In this document: piece after piece, positions 18,882-28,647 of the stretch | Layout: each line of letters begins with the position of its first letter | How positions within the stretch are numbered: position 1 is the first letter of the stretch | NCBI RefSeq assembly: GCF_003606365.2 | Contig: NZ_CP031933.2 | Coordinates: 1,674,001 to 1,738,000 of the forward strand | Reading direction: 5' to 3' | DNA length: 64,000 nucleotides | Source of the DNA: Companilactobacillus zhachilii | GTDB lineage: Bacteria; Bacillota; Bacilli; Lactobacillales; Lactobacillaceae | The notes under the pieces: model-generated | Told to the model about the DNA's origin: nothing | The model's database searches: none | Seen by the model: only the letters and a program-made list of their open reading frames with translations | Program-made: the position numbers and the translations under genes

Positions 18882-21662
18882 CTATTTTTCATCAAAGCCA
18901 TCTGTCATTGTTTCTGGATACTCTGCAGCAACAATTTTAGCACATCTAGCACAGAATGTTGGATAATTTTCATCACTACCGACATCTGTCTTGATCATAC
19001 GACATCTTTGACAAACATCGCCTTCAGCTTTTTCAACTAATACATCAGCAAGTTCATACTTGTCAGCACCGTCTAAATCAGCATCAGTTAAGGCAAATTG
19101 TGACACGATCAATAATTGACCAAAGTTACTATTGATTTTATCAAGAACGGCCTTCAAATCTGCACTTGGTTTAACAGTTACTTTAGCTTCAAGTGACTTA
19201 CCAATCAACTTATCAGCACGGGCAACTTCAAGTGACTTCAAGACGTTATCTCTAAAGTCCATGAAGACTGACCAGTCTTTTTCAATTTCAGCTTGATCAG
19301 CAATTTCTTCAACCTTAGGCATTTCTGCTAGTTGTACGAAATCTTCTGGTTCCTTCAAGTATTCCCAAACTTGTTCCATAGTATGAGGCAAGATTGGGGT
19401 CAATAACTTAGCTAATTTAACAGCAACGTTATAAATAACAGTTTGCATTGAACGACGTGCATGTGAATCTTCAGCATCAATGTAAACGACATCTTTAGCA
19501 AAATCTAAGTAGAATGTTGACATTTCATTAACGATGAAACTAACAACGTCTTTTGATACGTCAGCAAAGTCATACTTATCATAGTCAGCTAGAACTTCTT
19601 TAACGAGGTCATTTAACTTAACAGTTACGTACTTGTCTTCTGGACGAAGGTCATTGTATGCAACAGCATTAGTCTTAGGATCAAAGTCAGTTGTATTAGC
19701 TAACATAAATCTGATGGTATTTCTAATCTTACGATATGTTTCAGAAACTTGTTTGAATGAGTCCACTGAAACAGAAACGTCAGAACTTGAATCAACTGAA
19801 GCAACCCAGAGACGAATAATTTCAGCACCGAATTGTCTTTCGATATCGCTAGGAGCAATAACATTACCAAGTGATTTACTCATCTTAACGCCGTTCTTAT
19901 CAAGGGTGAATCCTTGTGAAAGAATAGCTTTATAAGGTGCAACACCATAAGCAGCAACTGAAGTTACAAGCATTGAGTTGAACCAACCACGATATTGGTC
20001 AGAACCTTCAAGAATCAAGTCAGCTGGGAATGTTAAGTTGTCACGAGTCTTGGCAACACCTGAATGCGCTGTCCCAGAGTCGAACCAAACATCCAAGATA
20101 TCTGTTTCCTTAGTAAATTTACCATTGGGACTACCTGGATATGTAAAGCCTTCTGGTAGAAGATCCTTAGCATCACGTTCAGCCCAAACGTTTGAACCAT
20201 ATTTACCGAATAAGTCAGCAACATGATCAATTGTCTCTTTAGTCATGATTGGATCGCCATTTTCAGCATAGAAAATTGGTAGTGGAACACCCCAAGCACG
20301 TTGTCTTGAAATTACCCAGTCACCACGATCACGAATCATGTTGTAAAGACGAGTTTTACCCCAGTCAGGCATGAAGTCGATTTTTTCGATTTCATCAAGA
20401 ATTTGTTGTCTGAACTTGTCGATTGATGCAAACCATTGTGGTGTAGCACGGAAAATAACTGGTTTCTTTGTACGCCAATCATGTGGATAACTGTGAGTGA
20501 AGAAACTTAGTTTCAAAAGTGAACCATTTTCTTTCATTCTGTCAGCAATGATCTTATTAGCATCATCATAGAAGACACCTTCATATTCAGGTACTTCATC
20601 AGTAAACTTACCTTGAGCATCGATTGGTGAGAAGATTGGTAATTTGTATTTCATACCAACAACAAAGTCATCAGCACCAAATCCAGGGGCTGTATGAACT
20701 AAACCAGTACCATCATCAAGTGTAACGTGGTTACCAAGAATCAAGAGTGATTCACGGTCATAGAAAGGATGTGTAGCTGTGAGGCCTTCAAGATCACGAC
20801 CTTGAATCGTCTTAATAACTTCAACATTTTCCCAACCTAATTGTTCTTGAACGTATTGCAATCTTTCTTGAGCAACAACGTATTTCTTACCGTCAGCATT
20901 AACTTCGCTATAAATGAACTTAGGGTTCACACAGATAGCTTCGTTTGATGGGATTGTCCATGGAGTAGTTGTCCAAATAATGAATGAAGCATCTTGATCA
21001 ACAACACCTTTACCATCACGTACTTTGAAAGCAACAAAAATTGATGGTGACTTAATATCTTTATATTCAACTTCGGCTTCAGCTAAAGTAGATTCTGAAG
21101 ATGGTGACCAGTAAACTGGCTTCTTACCACGGTAAATGTAACCTTTATCAACCATTTCACCAAAAACTTCTACTTCAGCTTTTTCAAATTCTGGTTGGTA
21201 AGTAATGTATGGGTGATCCCAATCTGCAGAAATTCCCAAACGTTTGAATCCTGCCATTTGTTTCTTAATTTCACCTTGGGCAAATTCAAAACATAACTTA
21301 CGATAATCAGAAAGGCTCATTTCCTTACGTTTAACACCTTTTTTAGCAAGTTGTTGTTCGATTGGAAGACCATGAGTATCCCAACCAGGTACGTAAGGTG
21401 CACGGAAACCATTCATTGATTTATAACGAACGATAATATCCTTTGAGATCTTATTTAAAGCATGTCCCATATGGATATCACCATTAGCAAATGGAGGGCC
21501 ATCTAGTAGTTCAAAAGTTGGCTTACCTTCATTTAATTTTTGACGACGTTCATAAAGTTTATTTTCTTCCCAAGCTTTTTGCCATTCAGCTTCTTTGGTA
21601 GGTAAACTACCACGCATTGGAAATTTAGTTTTACCTAAATTTAAAGTATCTTTTACTCGCAT
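18882..21662 (-). CDS. ileS: Isoleucyl-tRNA synthetase
   Basis: The 926-residue class I synthetase charges tRNA-Ile. It has the HIGH motif as GDIHMGHALNK, KMSKS as [10 protein letters not shown], a CP1 editing domain between them, and a C-terminal zinc site (CQRCR and CARC). The start at 21662 follows AAGGGGTGAAAGA; an in-frame ATG at 21695 lies inside the T-box terminator and is not used. Expression depends on the T-box leader just upstream. Confidence 0.97.
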   Translation of the reverse strand: MRVKDTLNLGKTKFPMRGSLPTKEAEWQKAWEENKLYERRQKLNEGKPTFELLDGPPFANGDIHMGHALNKISKDIIVRYKSMNGFRAPYVPGWDTHGLPIEQQLAKKGVKRKEMSLSDYRKLCFEFAQGEIKKQMAGFKRLGISADWDHPYITYQPEFEKAEVEVFGEMVDKGYIYRGKKPVYWSPSSESTLAEAEVEYKDIKSPSIFVAFKVRDGKGVVDQDASFIIWTTTPWTIPSNEAICVNPKFIYSEVNADGKKYVVAQERLQYVQEQLGWENVEVIKTIQGRDLEGLTATHPFYDRESLLILGNHVTLDDGTGLVHTAPGFGADDFVVGMKYKLPIFSPIDAQGKFTDEVPEYEGVFYDDANKIIADRMKENGSLLKLSFFTHSYPHDWRTKKPVIFRATPQWFASIDKFRQQILDEIEKIDFMPDWGKTRLYNMIRDRGDWVISRQRAWGVPLPIFYAENGDPIMTKETIDHVADLFGKYGSNVWAERDAKDLLPEGFTYPGSPNGKFTKETDILDVWFDSGTAHSGVAKTRDNLTFPADLILEGSDQYRGWFNSMLVTSVAAYGVAPYKAILSQGFTLDKNGVKMSKSLGNVIAPSDIERQFGAEIIRLWVASVDSSSDVSVSVDSFKQVSETYRKIRNTIRFMLANTTDFDPKTNAVAYNDLRPEDKYVTVKLNDLVKEVLADYDKYDFADVSKDVVSFIVNEMSTFYLDFAKDVVYIDAEDSHARRSMQTVIYNVAVKLAKLLTPILPHTMEQVWEYLKEPEDFVQLAEMPKVEEIADQAEIEKDWSVFMDFRDNVLKSLEVARADKLIGKSLEAKVTVKPSADLKAVLDKINSNFGQLLIVSQFALTDADLDGADKYELADVLVEKAEGDVCQRCRMIKTDVGSDENYPTFCARCAKIVAAEYPETMTDGFDEK

Positions 21663-21674
21663 TCTTTCACCCCT

Positions 21675-21840
21675 TCTAAAATAAAAAAAACTCATCCAAT
21701 TACTAGGACGAGTTCTCGCTATACCACCTATTGGTAAATTACATAAATTGTCTAAGAGCTGATATACCCGAAATTATTTTTACTAGTCTCACACCATACA
21801 CTAGCTCGCTGAAAAAATATCTTTTAAGGCACGTGGTCTC
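21675..21840 (-). promoter_or_regulatory. Compact T-box leader of ileS
   Basis: The minus strand carries the T-box sequence AGGTGGTATAGCGA (21716-21730), a terminator AACTCGTCC...GGATGAGTT with eight Ts, and a stem I whose loop presents AUC (21761-21763) followed by A, an Ile codon. Uncharged tRNA-Ile should stabilise the antiterminator. It occupies only about 165 nt and begins at the divIVA stop codon, so stem I is short for the class. Confidence 0.88.
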
Positions 21841-22596
21841 TTATTCTTTTTTAGAATTATCATTGTCGGTATCATCTTTAAAATTGAACGTTGGTTCATT
21901 TTGTTGATGATTGATCGTGTAAGATTCATCCGGCTGATCATTCTGAATATTGTCATTATAATTCATTTGCTCGGAATTGAAAACCGAATTTTGGTCATTT
22001 TCATAATCTTGTTGATTATTTGGTTGATCAGCTTGATAATTTGGGTCCATTTGTGAGTTTGTCTGGTCGCCAACTTCTTGTTTAAGTTTATCGGTAGATG
22101 TACCGTCATTAAGTTTTGACCACTCTGGACTGTCGACCATATCTAACTGTTGCTTCAACATTCCCTGTAACCCTTGACGGAAGGAATTGACACTCCGCTT
22201 CAAGTTGTCAGTTTCAATCGTGACTTGACGAGCACGCTCAGAAGCATCTTGCAAGATTTGATTAGATTTTTCAGTCGATTGATTCAATAAATCACGAGCT
22301 TTTTTTTGTGATTCTTCGACAATAATTTGTGCTTCTTGCTCAGATTCAGTTTTAACTTTTTCAGCCGCTTCTTGCGCAACTAAAATCGATTGATTCAAAG
22401 CATCTTTCATATCAGTAAAGTATTTCAACTGTTCTGAAGTTTCTTTAAGTTCTTTTTCTAATTGCGCATTTTTTTGCAATGCCAAATTATAGTCTTGAGC
22501 TGCTTGCTTCAGAAAGCTGTCAACTTGGTCGCGGTCATAGCCTCGAAATTTACTATCAAATTCTTTATCATGTATTTCTACTGGTGATAATACCAT
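21841..22596 (-). CDS. divIVA: Cell-division protein DivIVA
   Basis: The 251-residue protein has the N-terminal membrane-curvature-binding domain (LSPVEIHDKEF, FRGYDRDQVDSFL at about 18-30), a coiled coil to about residue 165, and an unusually Asn/Gln/Asp-rich disordered tail. It marks poles and septa and recruits partners in Gram-positive cells. It is the last gene of the dcw cluster before ileS. Confidence 0.94.
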   Translation of the reverse strand: MVLSPVEIHDKEFDSKFRGYDRDQVDSFLKQAAQDYNLALQKNAQLEKELKETSEQLKYFTDMKDALNQSILVAQEAAEKVKTESEQEAQIIVEESQKKARDLLNQSTEKSNQILQDASERARQVTIETDNLKRSVNSFRQGLQGMLKQQLDMVDSPEWSKLNDGTSTDKLKQEVGDQTNSQMDPNYQADQPNNQQDYENDQNSVFNSEQMNYNDNIQNDQPDESYTINHQQNEPTFNFKDDTDNDNSKKE

Positions 22597-22611
22597 AACG
22601 TCACGCCCCTA

Positions 22612-23406
22612 CTATTTCTTAATGATATTGACCGAAAGTAAGTATTTTTTATTCTTTGATCGACCCATAATATCATTAATTCTTATTCGGCCATAGCCTC
22701 TGGTACTTAGTGTATCAGTAATTGTAATAAATGAGCTAGCATTTTTATTCACAACCCAATTAATCTGGACTTTACCATGTTCAACTAATGCTTTCGCATT
22801 TTGTCGTGATAGATCATATACATCTGAAATAATCGTGTCCAAACGTAATGATTGAACAGTGATTGTCTCATCAGTCGACTCATCTTTTGGTAATAGCAAA
22901 TCATTGAAGCTCTTCGCAATTAAATGAATCTTATATGGCCCAATTTTTTTAACTTGGTCTTCAATGTAATCACTCATTGACTCAAAAACAAAAAATTGCC
23001 AATTTTCGCCATCGGTAATAATGTCTCCAAAACGGTCACGTTCAACGCCTGATCCCGTTAAGGAGCCTAATATTTGACCGTGATGCAAATTAGCAAATTT
23101 TTCTGGATAACGAATCTCATACATTGCGATTCCATAATCCGACTCTTTGGGTACAAAATAGTCAGGAGCAATTATTCCCCTGACTCGTTCTGCACCATCA
23201 TAACCACCAAAGTAGTGAACGAACAAATCGTCATATTTATTGATCAAGTTATTTAAAATCGTCTGTTCACGCAGATTCAAAAAATCAGTGAGTTGTGGAG
23301 TGTACATTGTTTGAGCTTTTAGTAAAATATCGCTTACTTTATCAATGAACGTTTTCTCTTCTGGACGGAAAAAACCTCCACCAATGATTGTTTTTTTATC
23401 ATCCAT
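22612..23406 (-). CDS. ylmH: S4-domain RNA-binding protein YlmH
   Basis: The 264-residue protein has an N-terminal YlmH domain and a C-terminal S4 domain (RLDTIISDVYDLSRQNAKAL then GKVQINW near residues 185-215). YlmH has been linked to ribosome quality control and is always near ftsZ in Firmicutes. Position and spacing (3 nt from ylmG) fit the dcw operon. Confidence 0.92.
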   Translation of the reverse strand: MDDKKTIIGGGFFRPEEKTFIDKVSDILLKAQTMYTPQLTDFLNLREQTILNNLINKYDDLFVHYFGGYDGAERVRGIIAPDYFVPKESDYGIAMYEIRYPEKFANLHHGQILGSLTGSGVERDRFGDIITDGENWQFFVFESMSDYIEDQVKKIGPYKIHLIAKSFNDLLLPKDESTDETITVQSLRLDTIISDVYDLSRQNAKALVEHGKVQINWVVNKNASSFITITDTLSTRGYGRIRINDIMGRSKNKKYLLSVNIIKK

Positions 23407-23408
23407 AT

Positions 23409-23675
23409 TTAGATTATTAAGAATACCGCTTTCTGCAATAATTGAATTACGATAAGTGCAATTATTGGAGAGAAATCAAGAAAACCTATACTTGTTGGTA
23501 TAATTTTTCTGATTAGATTTAAGAATGGTGCCACCAATGCAACGATGAACCTTCCAAAAGCTGAATTGTATAGTGAAGGTATAAAGGATAACAAACAGTA
23601 TACAAAAATTATGAATTCATACAATTGAAAAGCCATGCTGATGATAAATGGCAAGCCACTTAAAATTCGATCCAT
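23409..23675 (-). CDS. ylmG: YggT-family membrane protein (YlmG)
   Basis: The 88-residue protein has two or three hydrophobic segments (about 12-32 and 65-87) and the family signature FIPSLYNSAFGRF with FLNLIRKIIPT. It belongs to the ylmE-ylmH block after ftsZ and is thought to help septum or membrane organisation. The function is not settled. Confidence 0.9.
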   Translation of the reverse strand: MDRILSGLPFIISMAFQLYEFIIFVYCLLSFIPSLYNSAFGRFIVALVAPFLNLIRKIIPTSIGFLDFSPIIALIVIQLLQKAVFLII

Positions 23676-23689
23676 ATCTTTCCTCGACT

Positions 23690-24106
23690 TTATTCGTTTA
23701 TATCTGGTATGCTTCCATCAATTTCAAACTTAGGTGGTGTACAAAGAAAGATTTTTTCTCCAACACGTTTAATTTCACCATTTAAGGCAAAGATAGTACC
23801 TGTTAAAAAGTCTACGATTCTCTTCGATTGTGCATCATTGACATTATTAAAATTAACAATTACAGCTTTATTATTCAAAAGTTGCTTGGCAATAACTTTT
23901 GCATCTGAGTAAACTCTTGGTTGATAAATTGCAATTTTACTACTTGATTTAGTCCTTGCCTCACTAGCTGTACTCATTGATACTACCTTTTCATTATTTG
24001 AATAATTTGATTTAGGTTGTTCAGTATTAGTTTGACCAACGGCTTTTTCTTCAAAGTCCTCATCATCATTAATACCAAAGAAACTGCCTAATTTTTCAAA
24101 TGCCAT
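23690..24106 (-). CDS. sepF: Cell-division protein SepF
   Basis: The 138-residue protein has an N-terminal amphipathic helix (MAFEKLGSFFGI), an acidic/Ser-rich linker, and the SepF core (YSDAKVIAKQLLN, AVIVNFNNVND, RIVDFLTGTIFALNG). SepF tethers FtsZ to the membrane beside FtsA. It follows ftsZ by 14 nt. Confidence 0.95.
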   Translation of the reverse strand: MAFEKLGSFFGINDDEDFEEKAVGQTNTEQPKSNYSNNEKVVSMSTASEARTKSSSKIAIYQPRVYSDAKVIAKQLLNNKAVIVNFNNVNDAQSKRIVDFLTGTIFALNGEIKRVGEKIFLCTPPKFEIDGSIPDINE

Positions 24107-24120
24107 CAGAAAATCTCCTT

Positions 24121-25365
24121 TTATTTATTATTACGACGTTTAAAAATTGGAGGAGTTGAGTCATCATCGTCGTCACTTAAATCAATTGTTTCTGGTTTTT
24201 GGAAAATTTCAAAATCGCCCTTTTCGCCAGAAGTGTTCTTTGACTTAGATGCTTCACGATTGATGTCCCAGTCGGCCAATGGGTCATTAGATGGTTGTTG
24301 TGTAGGCTTTGGTTGTGCAGTTTCACTGCCATCAGCCTTTTTATTATTATCTAATGTTGCACGAGGGTTGTTAAGTGGACGTCTAGATGGTTCACGTTTC
24401 TTGCTCTCTTCACTTTCAACACCCGTAGCAATAACGGTAACTTTAACTTGGTCACCCAAAGTATCATCAATTGAAGTACCAAAGATAATATTAACATCAG
24501 ATGTAGCTTGTTCGGAAACAATTTGCGCTGCATCTTGAGCTTCAAATAGTGACAAGTCTGGGCCACCGGTAATGTTAAGAAGAACTTGTTTAGCACCATC
24601 GATTGAAACTTCAAGTAATGGTGATGAAATAGCCTTCTTAGTAGCTTCAGTAATTCTGTTCTCGCCGTTAGCTTGACCAATACCCATAAGAGCTGAGCCT
24701 TGATCTGACATAACTGTTTTAACATCGGCAAAATCCAAGTTAACGAATCCTGGTGATGTAATCAAATCAGAAATACTTTGAACACCTTGACGTAAAACAT
24801 CATCAGCAATACTGAATGCTTCACTCATTGGTGTCTTCTTATCAACGATTTCAAGTAATTTACTATTTGAAATTAAGACTAGTGTATCAACGTCTTTTTT
24901 CAATTCAGTAATACCATCAGCGGCAAAGCGTGAACGTTTTGCACCTTCAAATGCGAAAGGACGTGTCACAACACCAACTGTTAGGGCACCACTTTCTTTA
25001 GCAATATTAGCAACGATAGGAGCAGCACCTGTACCAGTACCACCACCCATTCCGGCTGTTACGAAGATCATATCAGCGCCTTCAAGGGCTTCTTTAATGG
25101 CTTCTTCACTTTCTTGAGCAGCTTTTTGTCCAACCTCAGGGTTTGAACCGGCACCTAGACCACGTGTCAATTTAGGTCCTAACTGAATTTTTGTTTCAGC
25201 ATTTGAATTTTCTAGAGCTTGAACATCAGTATTAGCGGCAATAAATTGTACGCCTTTGATTCCTGCTTCTACCATTCGATTGACAGCGTTGCCACCGGCA
25301 CCACCGACACCGATAACTTTGATTACCGCTCCCTTATTTTGGGTAGAGTCTAAAGTATATTCCAT
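24121..25365 (-). CDS. ftsZ: Cell-division GTPase FtsZ
   Basis: The 414-residue tubulin homologue polymerises into the Z ring. It has the GTP-binding motif [10 protein letters not shown] near residues 107-116, the [13 protein letters not shown] start region, the T7 loop [11 protein letters not shown], a Pro/Asn/Lys-rich linker, and the C-terminal peptide [15 protein letters not shown] that binds FtsA, SepF and EzrA. AGGAGG precedes the ATG. Confidence 0.98.
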   Translation of the reverse strand: MEYTLDSTQNKGAVIKVIGVGGAGGNAVNRMVEAGIKGVQFIAANTDVQALENSNAETKIQLGPKLTRGLGAGSNPEVGQKAAQESEEAIKEALEGADMIFVTAGMGGGTGTGAAPIVANIAKESGALTVGVVTRPFAFEGAKRSRFAADGITELKKDVDTLVLISNSKLLEIVDKKTPMSEAFSIADDVLRQGVQSISDLITSPGFVNLDFADVKTVMSDQGSALMGIGQANGENRITEATKKAISSPLLEVSIDGAKQVLLNITGGPDLSLFEAQDAAQIVSEQATSDVNIIFGTSIDDTLGDQVKVTVIATGVESEESKKREPSRRPLNNPRATLDNNKKADGSETAQPKPTQQPSNDPLADWDINREASKSKNTSGEKGDFEIFQKPETIDLSDDDDDSTPPIFKRRNNK

Positions 25366-25404
25366 TAAGGAGTTCCTCCTATATAAATCATTTATTATTT
25401 ATTG

Positions 25405-26748
25405 TTAATCAAAAAATTTGCTCCAAAAGTCTTTGAATTTCGACATTTTTTTACCCTTATCGGGTGTCGTCTCATCTTCAGTTGGTTGGTCCTCTTGGTC
25501 CATTGGCTCAGGTTGTTTTCTTTGTGGCTGTGGTTGTGGATCAGCTGCAACCTGAGGTTGTGGTCGACTGCCGCGGTCAACAGTTGCTCCATTGACAACA
25601 TTGTCAGCAATCACTCCAATATCATTTAATCGTGAAGCATAAGTAACCAAGCCCAGTCCCAATGAATACGATGGATAACGCATACCCATCTGTGTTGGAA
25701 CATAGCTTCGTACTTTGACATCAAAAATCTTTCTAGCCAAGTCTTCCACATTAGGTGTAGCTGCTACCCCACCGGTCAATACAATTCCACCCGGCAAAGA
25801 TAAGGCTCCTGCATCCTCTAATGGTGCTTGTAATCTAGTAAAGATTTGATTGAGTCGTGCTTCAATAATTTCAGCTAAATATTCTTCTGAAATCATTGTT
25901 GGTTCGTTCTTACCGACAACTTCAACGCTAATATTTTCATCAGTCGCTGATTTATCAGCAGAAGCGTTACCGTAATAAAGTTTCAATTGATTGGCGTTTT
26001 CCACCGTTGTATTCAATACAACGGAGATATCATGCGTTACATAGTCGCCACCTTCAAAATCGACAGTTGATAATTTTAAGTTGTGATCGTGCACAACTGA
26101 AGCGGTCGTTTGACCAGCTCCCATATCAATAATTACAGCACCAAAGTCACTTTCGCCGTCGTTTAAGACAACTTGACTTAACGCCATTGGAGAAATAACT
26201 TTATGAATAATGTTTAGGCCAGCCTTTTGGATAGCCTTCTTCGTATTATGTACGATTGTTTTTGGTGCTGTATACAAAATTCCCGACATCTCTAGACGGA
26301 CACCGATCATTCCACGGGGATCTCGAATATTATTAAATCCATCAACGGAAAATTGCTTAGGTATTAGAGAAACAACTTCTCTCTCACTAGGTAAGTTTTG
26401 CACCATAGCAGCCAGCATAACTTGTCTGACATCATTTTCATTGATTTCCTTCGATTGAGATCCGACCGCAATCATACCTTGACATTTCTCAATCTGTAAC
26501 ATGTTAGCCGATATACCGACTACAACGTCACGAATGGAGATATTTGCTTGTGTTTCGGCCTTCTTGATGGCTCTTCTAATAGCGTTTGCCGCTTTGTCTA
26601 TGTCGACTATAACGCCACGGCTTACACCTTCTGATCGTTCGCTTCCTACGCCGACAATGCTTAACCTGTCATCAGACGATTCAGCAACAACTACTTTTAT
26701 CGAATTTGTGCCAATATCAAGACCTACAAAAAATTCAGAATTGTCCAT
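25405..26748 (-). CDS. ftsA: Cell-division protein FtsA
   Basis: The 447-residue actin-like ATPase anchors FtsZ to the membrane. It has the phosphate-1 motif VGLDIGTNSIKV, a phosphate-2 motif VIIDMGAGQTT, LTGGVAATP near residue 325, and a long Gln/Pro linker ending in the amphipathic MSKFKDFWSKFF anchor. Confidence 0.97.
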   Translation of the reverse strand: MDNSEFFVGLDIGTNSIKVVVAESSDDRLSIVGVGSERSEGVSRGVIVDIDKAANAIRRAIKKAETQANISIRDVVVGISANMLQIEKCQGMIAVGSQSKEINENDVRQVMLAAMVQNLPSEREVVSLIPKQFSVDGFNNIRDPRGMIGVRLEMSGILYTAPKTIVHNTKKAIQKAGLNIIHKVISPMALSQVVLNDGESDFGAVIIDMGAGQTTASVVHDHNLKLSTVDFEGGDYVTHDISVVLNTTVENANQLKLYYGNASADKSATDENISVEVVGKNEPTMISEEYLAEIIEARLNQIFTRLQAPLEDAGALSLPGGIVLTGGVAATPNVEDLARKIFDVKVRSYVPTQMGMRYPSYSLGLGLVTYASRLNDIGVIADNVVNGATVDRGSRPQPQVAADPQPQPQRKQPEPMDQEDQPTEDETTPDKGKKMSKFKDFWSKFFD

Positions 26749-26824
26749 TAATCGTGGCAGCCTCCCTTACCTAGAAAAAATCTATTCACTAAAAAATTTT
26801 AACACAAATATGATTATATTAAAC

Positions 26825-27523
26825 CTATTTCTTACCTTTAAAGGGATAAGAATAGGCTCCAATCTCCAAATCTATAACGCCCTTCTTTTTCATTTGCGCA
26901 GCCATTCCCGGATAATACTTCAATTTCGACTTGACAGTACGCATATCGGCAACCACTTTGTTACCATCATTCATATCAATTTTAATACGATATGGGTTTA
27001 ATTTGGTTGGTGCGTTATAAAATTCGGATACGTTCGTCTTAACGTTACTAGGCAAATTTGCGTATATGTTCGACATTTGTTTCAAACGACTCTTACTAAA
27101 TCCACTATATGTCGGATAATTTCCAATTGGTGAGCTCATCTTTTGCTTCAGAATTTGACCGTTATCAATAATTCGATAATAACCACCGTTCTTAGAAATG
27201 AATCCCAAGGTTGGACGCTCTTGCACGTTGATTGTTAAATCACGTAAATTATGTGTTCGAAACGAAATAGACTTAATTGATGGTAGTTTTTTTTCAGTTT
27301 TTTCAGAAATTGATTTGTGATGCAGTAATACATTGAACAGTGTCGAATTATCATCAATCTTTGTTGCATCGATCACTTGTTGCGCACCAAGATCGTTAAC
27401 ACCCTTAACATTGATATTACGAACTTTACTCAACGACGAACCAAAATAAGCAATCAATACTATGACAAAAACTATTATAAAAATCAGACTATTTTTACTT
27501 ATTCTAATCCTTTTCTTCAACAC
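26825..27523 (-). CDS. ftsQ: Divisome protein FtsQ/DivIB
   Basis: The 232-residue protein has a short cytoplasmic tail, one membrane segment at about 11-28, and a POTRA domain (VRNINVKGVNDLGAQQVI). The start is GTG with GAGG 7 nt before it. It is shorter than many DivIB proteins mainly because its cytoplasmic tail is short. It forms a complex with FtsL and DivIC at the septum. Confidence 0.93.
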   Translation of the reverse strand: MLKKRIRISKNSLIFIIVFVIVLIAYFGSSLSKVRNINVKGVNDLGAQQVIDATKIDDNSTLFNVLLHHKSISEKTEKKLPSIKSISFRTHNLRDLTINVQERPTLGFISKNGGYYRIIDNGQILKQKMSSPIGNYPTYSGFSKSRLKQMSNIYANLPSNVKTNVSEFYNAPTKLNPYRIKIDMNDGNKVVADMRTVKSKLKYYPGMAAQMKKKGVIDLEIGAYSYPFKGKK

Positions 27524-27537
27524 TATTAATCCTCATA

Positions 27538-28647
27538 TTACTTATTTACTAAGTCCGTTAATACTTTTATCAAACGATCAGCGGCGTCTGGAACTCCAAT
27601 ATGTTTGGAATTTTCAGACATTTTTTCCTGAACCTTGTTATCACTCATGATTTCGTTAACTTCTTTGAACAGTGAATCAGGAGTAAGTTCTCCTTCAGGA
27701 ATTAACTTAGCTGCTCCAACCTTCGATACAGACATAGCATTTTTAGTTTGATGATCATGCGTTACGTAAGGACTTGGAATAAAGATGGCTGGAATGCCTA
27801 AGGCAGTAATCTCAGCAATACTTGTTGCGCCGCTACGTCCCACAATCAGTTTAATGTCAGGTAAAATTTCTGGCATATTATCAATATATGGTAATACAGC
27901 AATATTTGCACTATTTAAATACTTAGAATCAATTAATTTAACAACATTGTCATAATGAACTCGTCCTGTAACGAACAAAACTTGATAATCAGCTTGTACA
28001 AAACGATCCATCGTTTCAATTGTCGCTTGATTAATCGGCTTAGCTCCACGTGAACCACCAAAAATCATCACTGTATCTTTATCGGGAGATAACTTAAATT
28101 CTTTCAAACGGTCATTTTTTTGAATATTAACAACTTCTTGGGCTCGGGGGTTACCGGTGAAAACAATTTTCTTCTTTTCACTAAACTGATCAGTTGCTTC
28201 AGTAAAAGCCACAGCAATCTTATCGACAAAATGTCCTAAGAATTTATTTGTCACGCCGGCAATGGTATTTTGCTCGTGAATGACAGTCGGTATATGCATT
28301 GAATGTGCCGCATAAACAACCGCACTGGAAACATAACCACCAGTACCAATAACGATATCTGGTCTAAACTCTTTAATAATTTTGCGTGATTTGCGAATAC
28401 TGGATAAGAATAATTGGACAGTTTTAACATTTTCCAATGTCAAACGACGCTTGAAACCTTGAATCTCAATCGTCTTAAAATTCAAGCCCGCATTCTTCAC
28501 TATTTTGCTTTCTAAGCCTTTTTCGGTCCCCACGTAAAGAACATCATCAATCAAATCGCGTTCCTTGAGACGCTTAATTAAGGCCATTGCTGGATAGATA
28601 TGGCCTCCGGTTCCACCACCAGAGACAATTACGCGCATTTTTGTCAT
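27538..28647 (-). CDS. murG: MurG glycosyltransferase (lipid II synthesis)
   Basis: The 369-residue enzyme adds GlcNAc to lipid I to make lipid II. It has the GGGTGGHIYPA motif at residues 10-20, GGSRGAKPIN near 200 and the nucleotide-sugar-binding GRSGATSIAEI near 270. The ATG follows the murD stop codon directly; an alternative ATG is three codons in. Confidence 0.97.
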   Translation of the reverse strand: MTKMRVIVSGGGTGGHIYPAMALIKRLKERDLIDDVLYVGTEKGLESKIVKNAGLNFKTIEIQGFKRRLTLENVKTVQLFLSSIRKSRKIIKEFRPDIVIGTGGYVSSAVVYAAHSMHIPTVIHEQNTIAGVTNKFLGHFVDKIAVAFTEATDQFSEKKKIVFTGNPRAQEVVNIQKNDRLKEFKLSPDKDTVMIFGGSRGAKPINQATIETMDRFVQADYQVLFVTGRVHYDNVVKLIDSKYLNSANIAVLPYIDNMPEILPDIKLIVGRSGATSIAEITALGIPAIFIPSPYVTHDHQTKNAMSVSKVGAAKLIPEGELTPDSLFKEVNEIMSDNKVQEKMSENSKHIGVPDAADRLIKVLTDLVNK

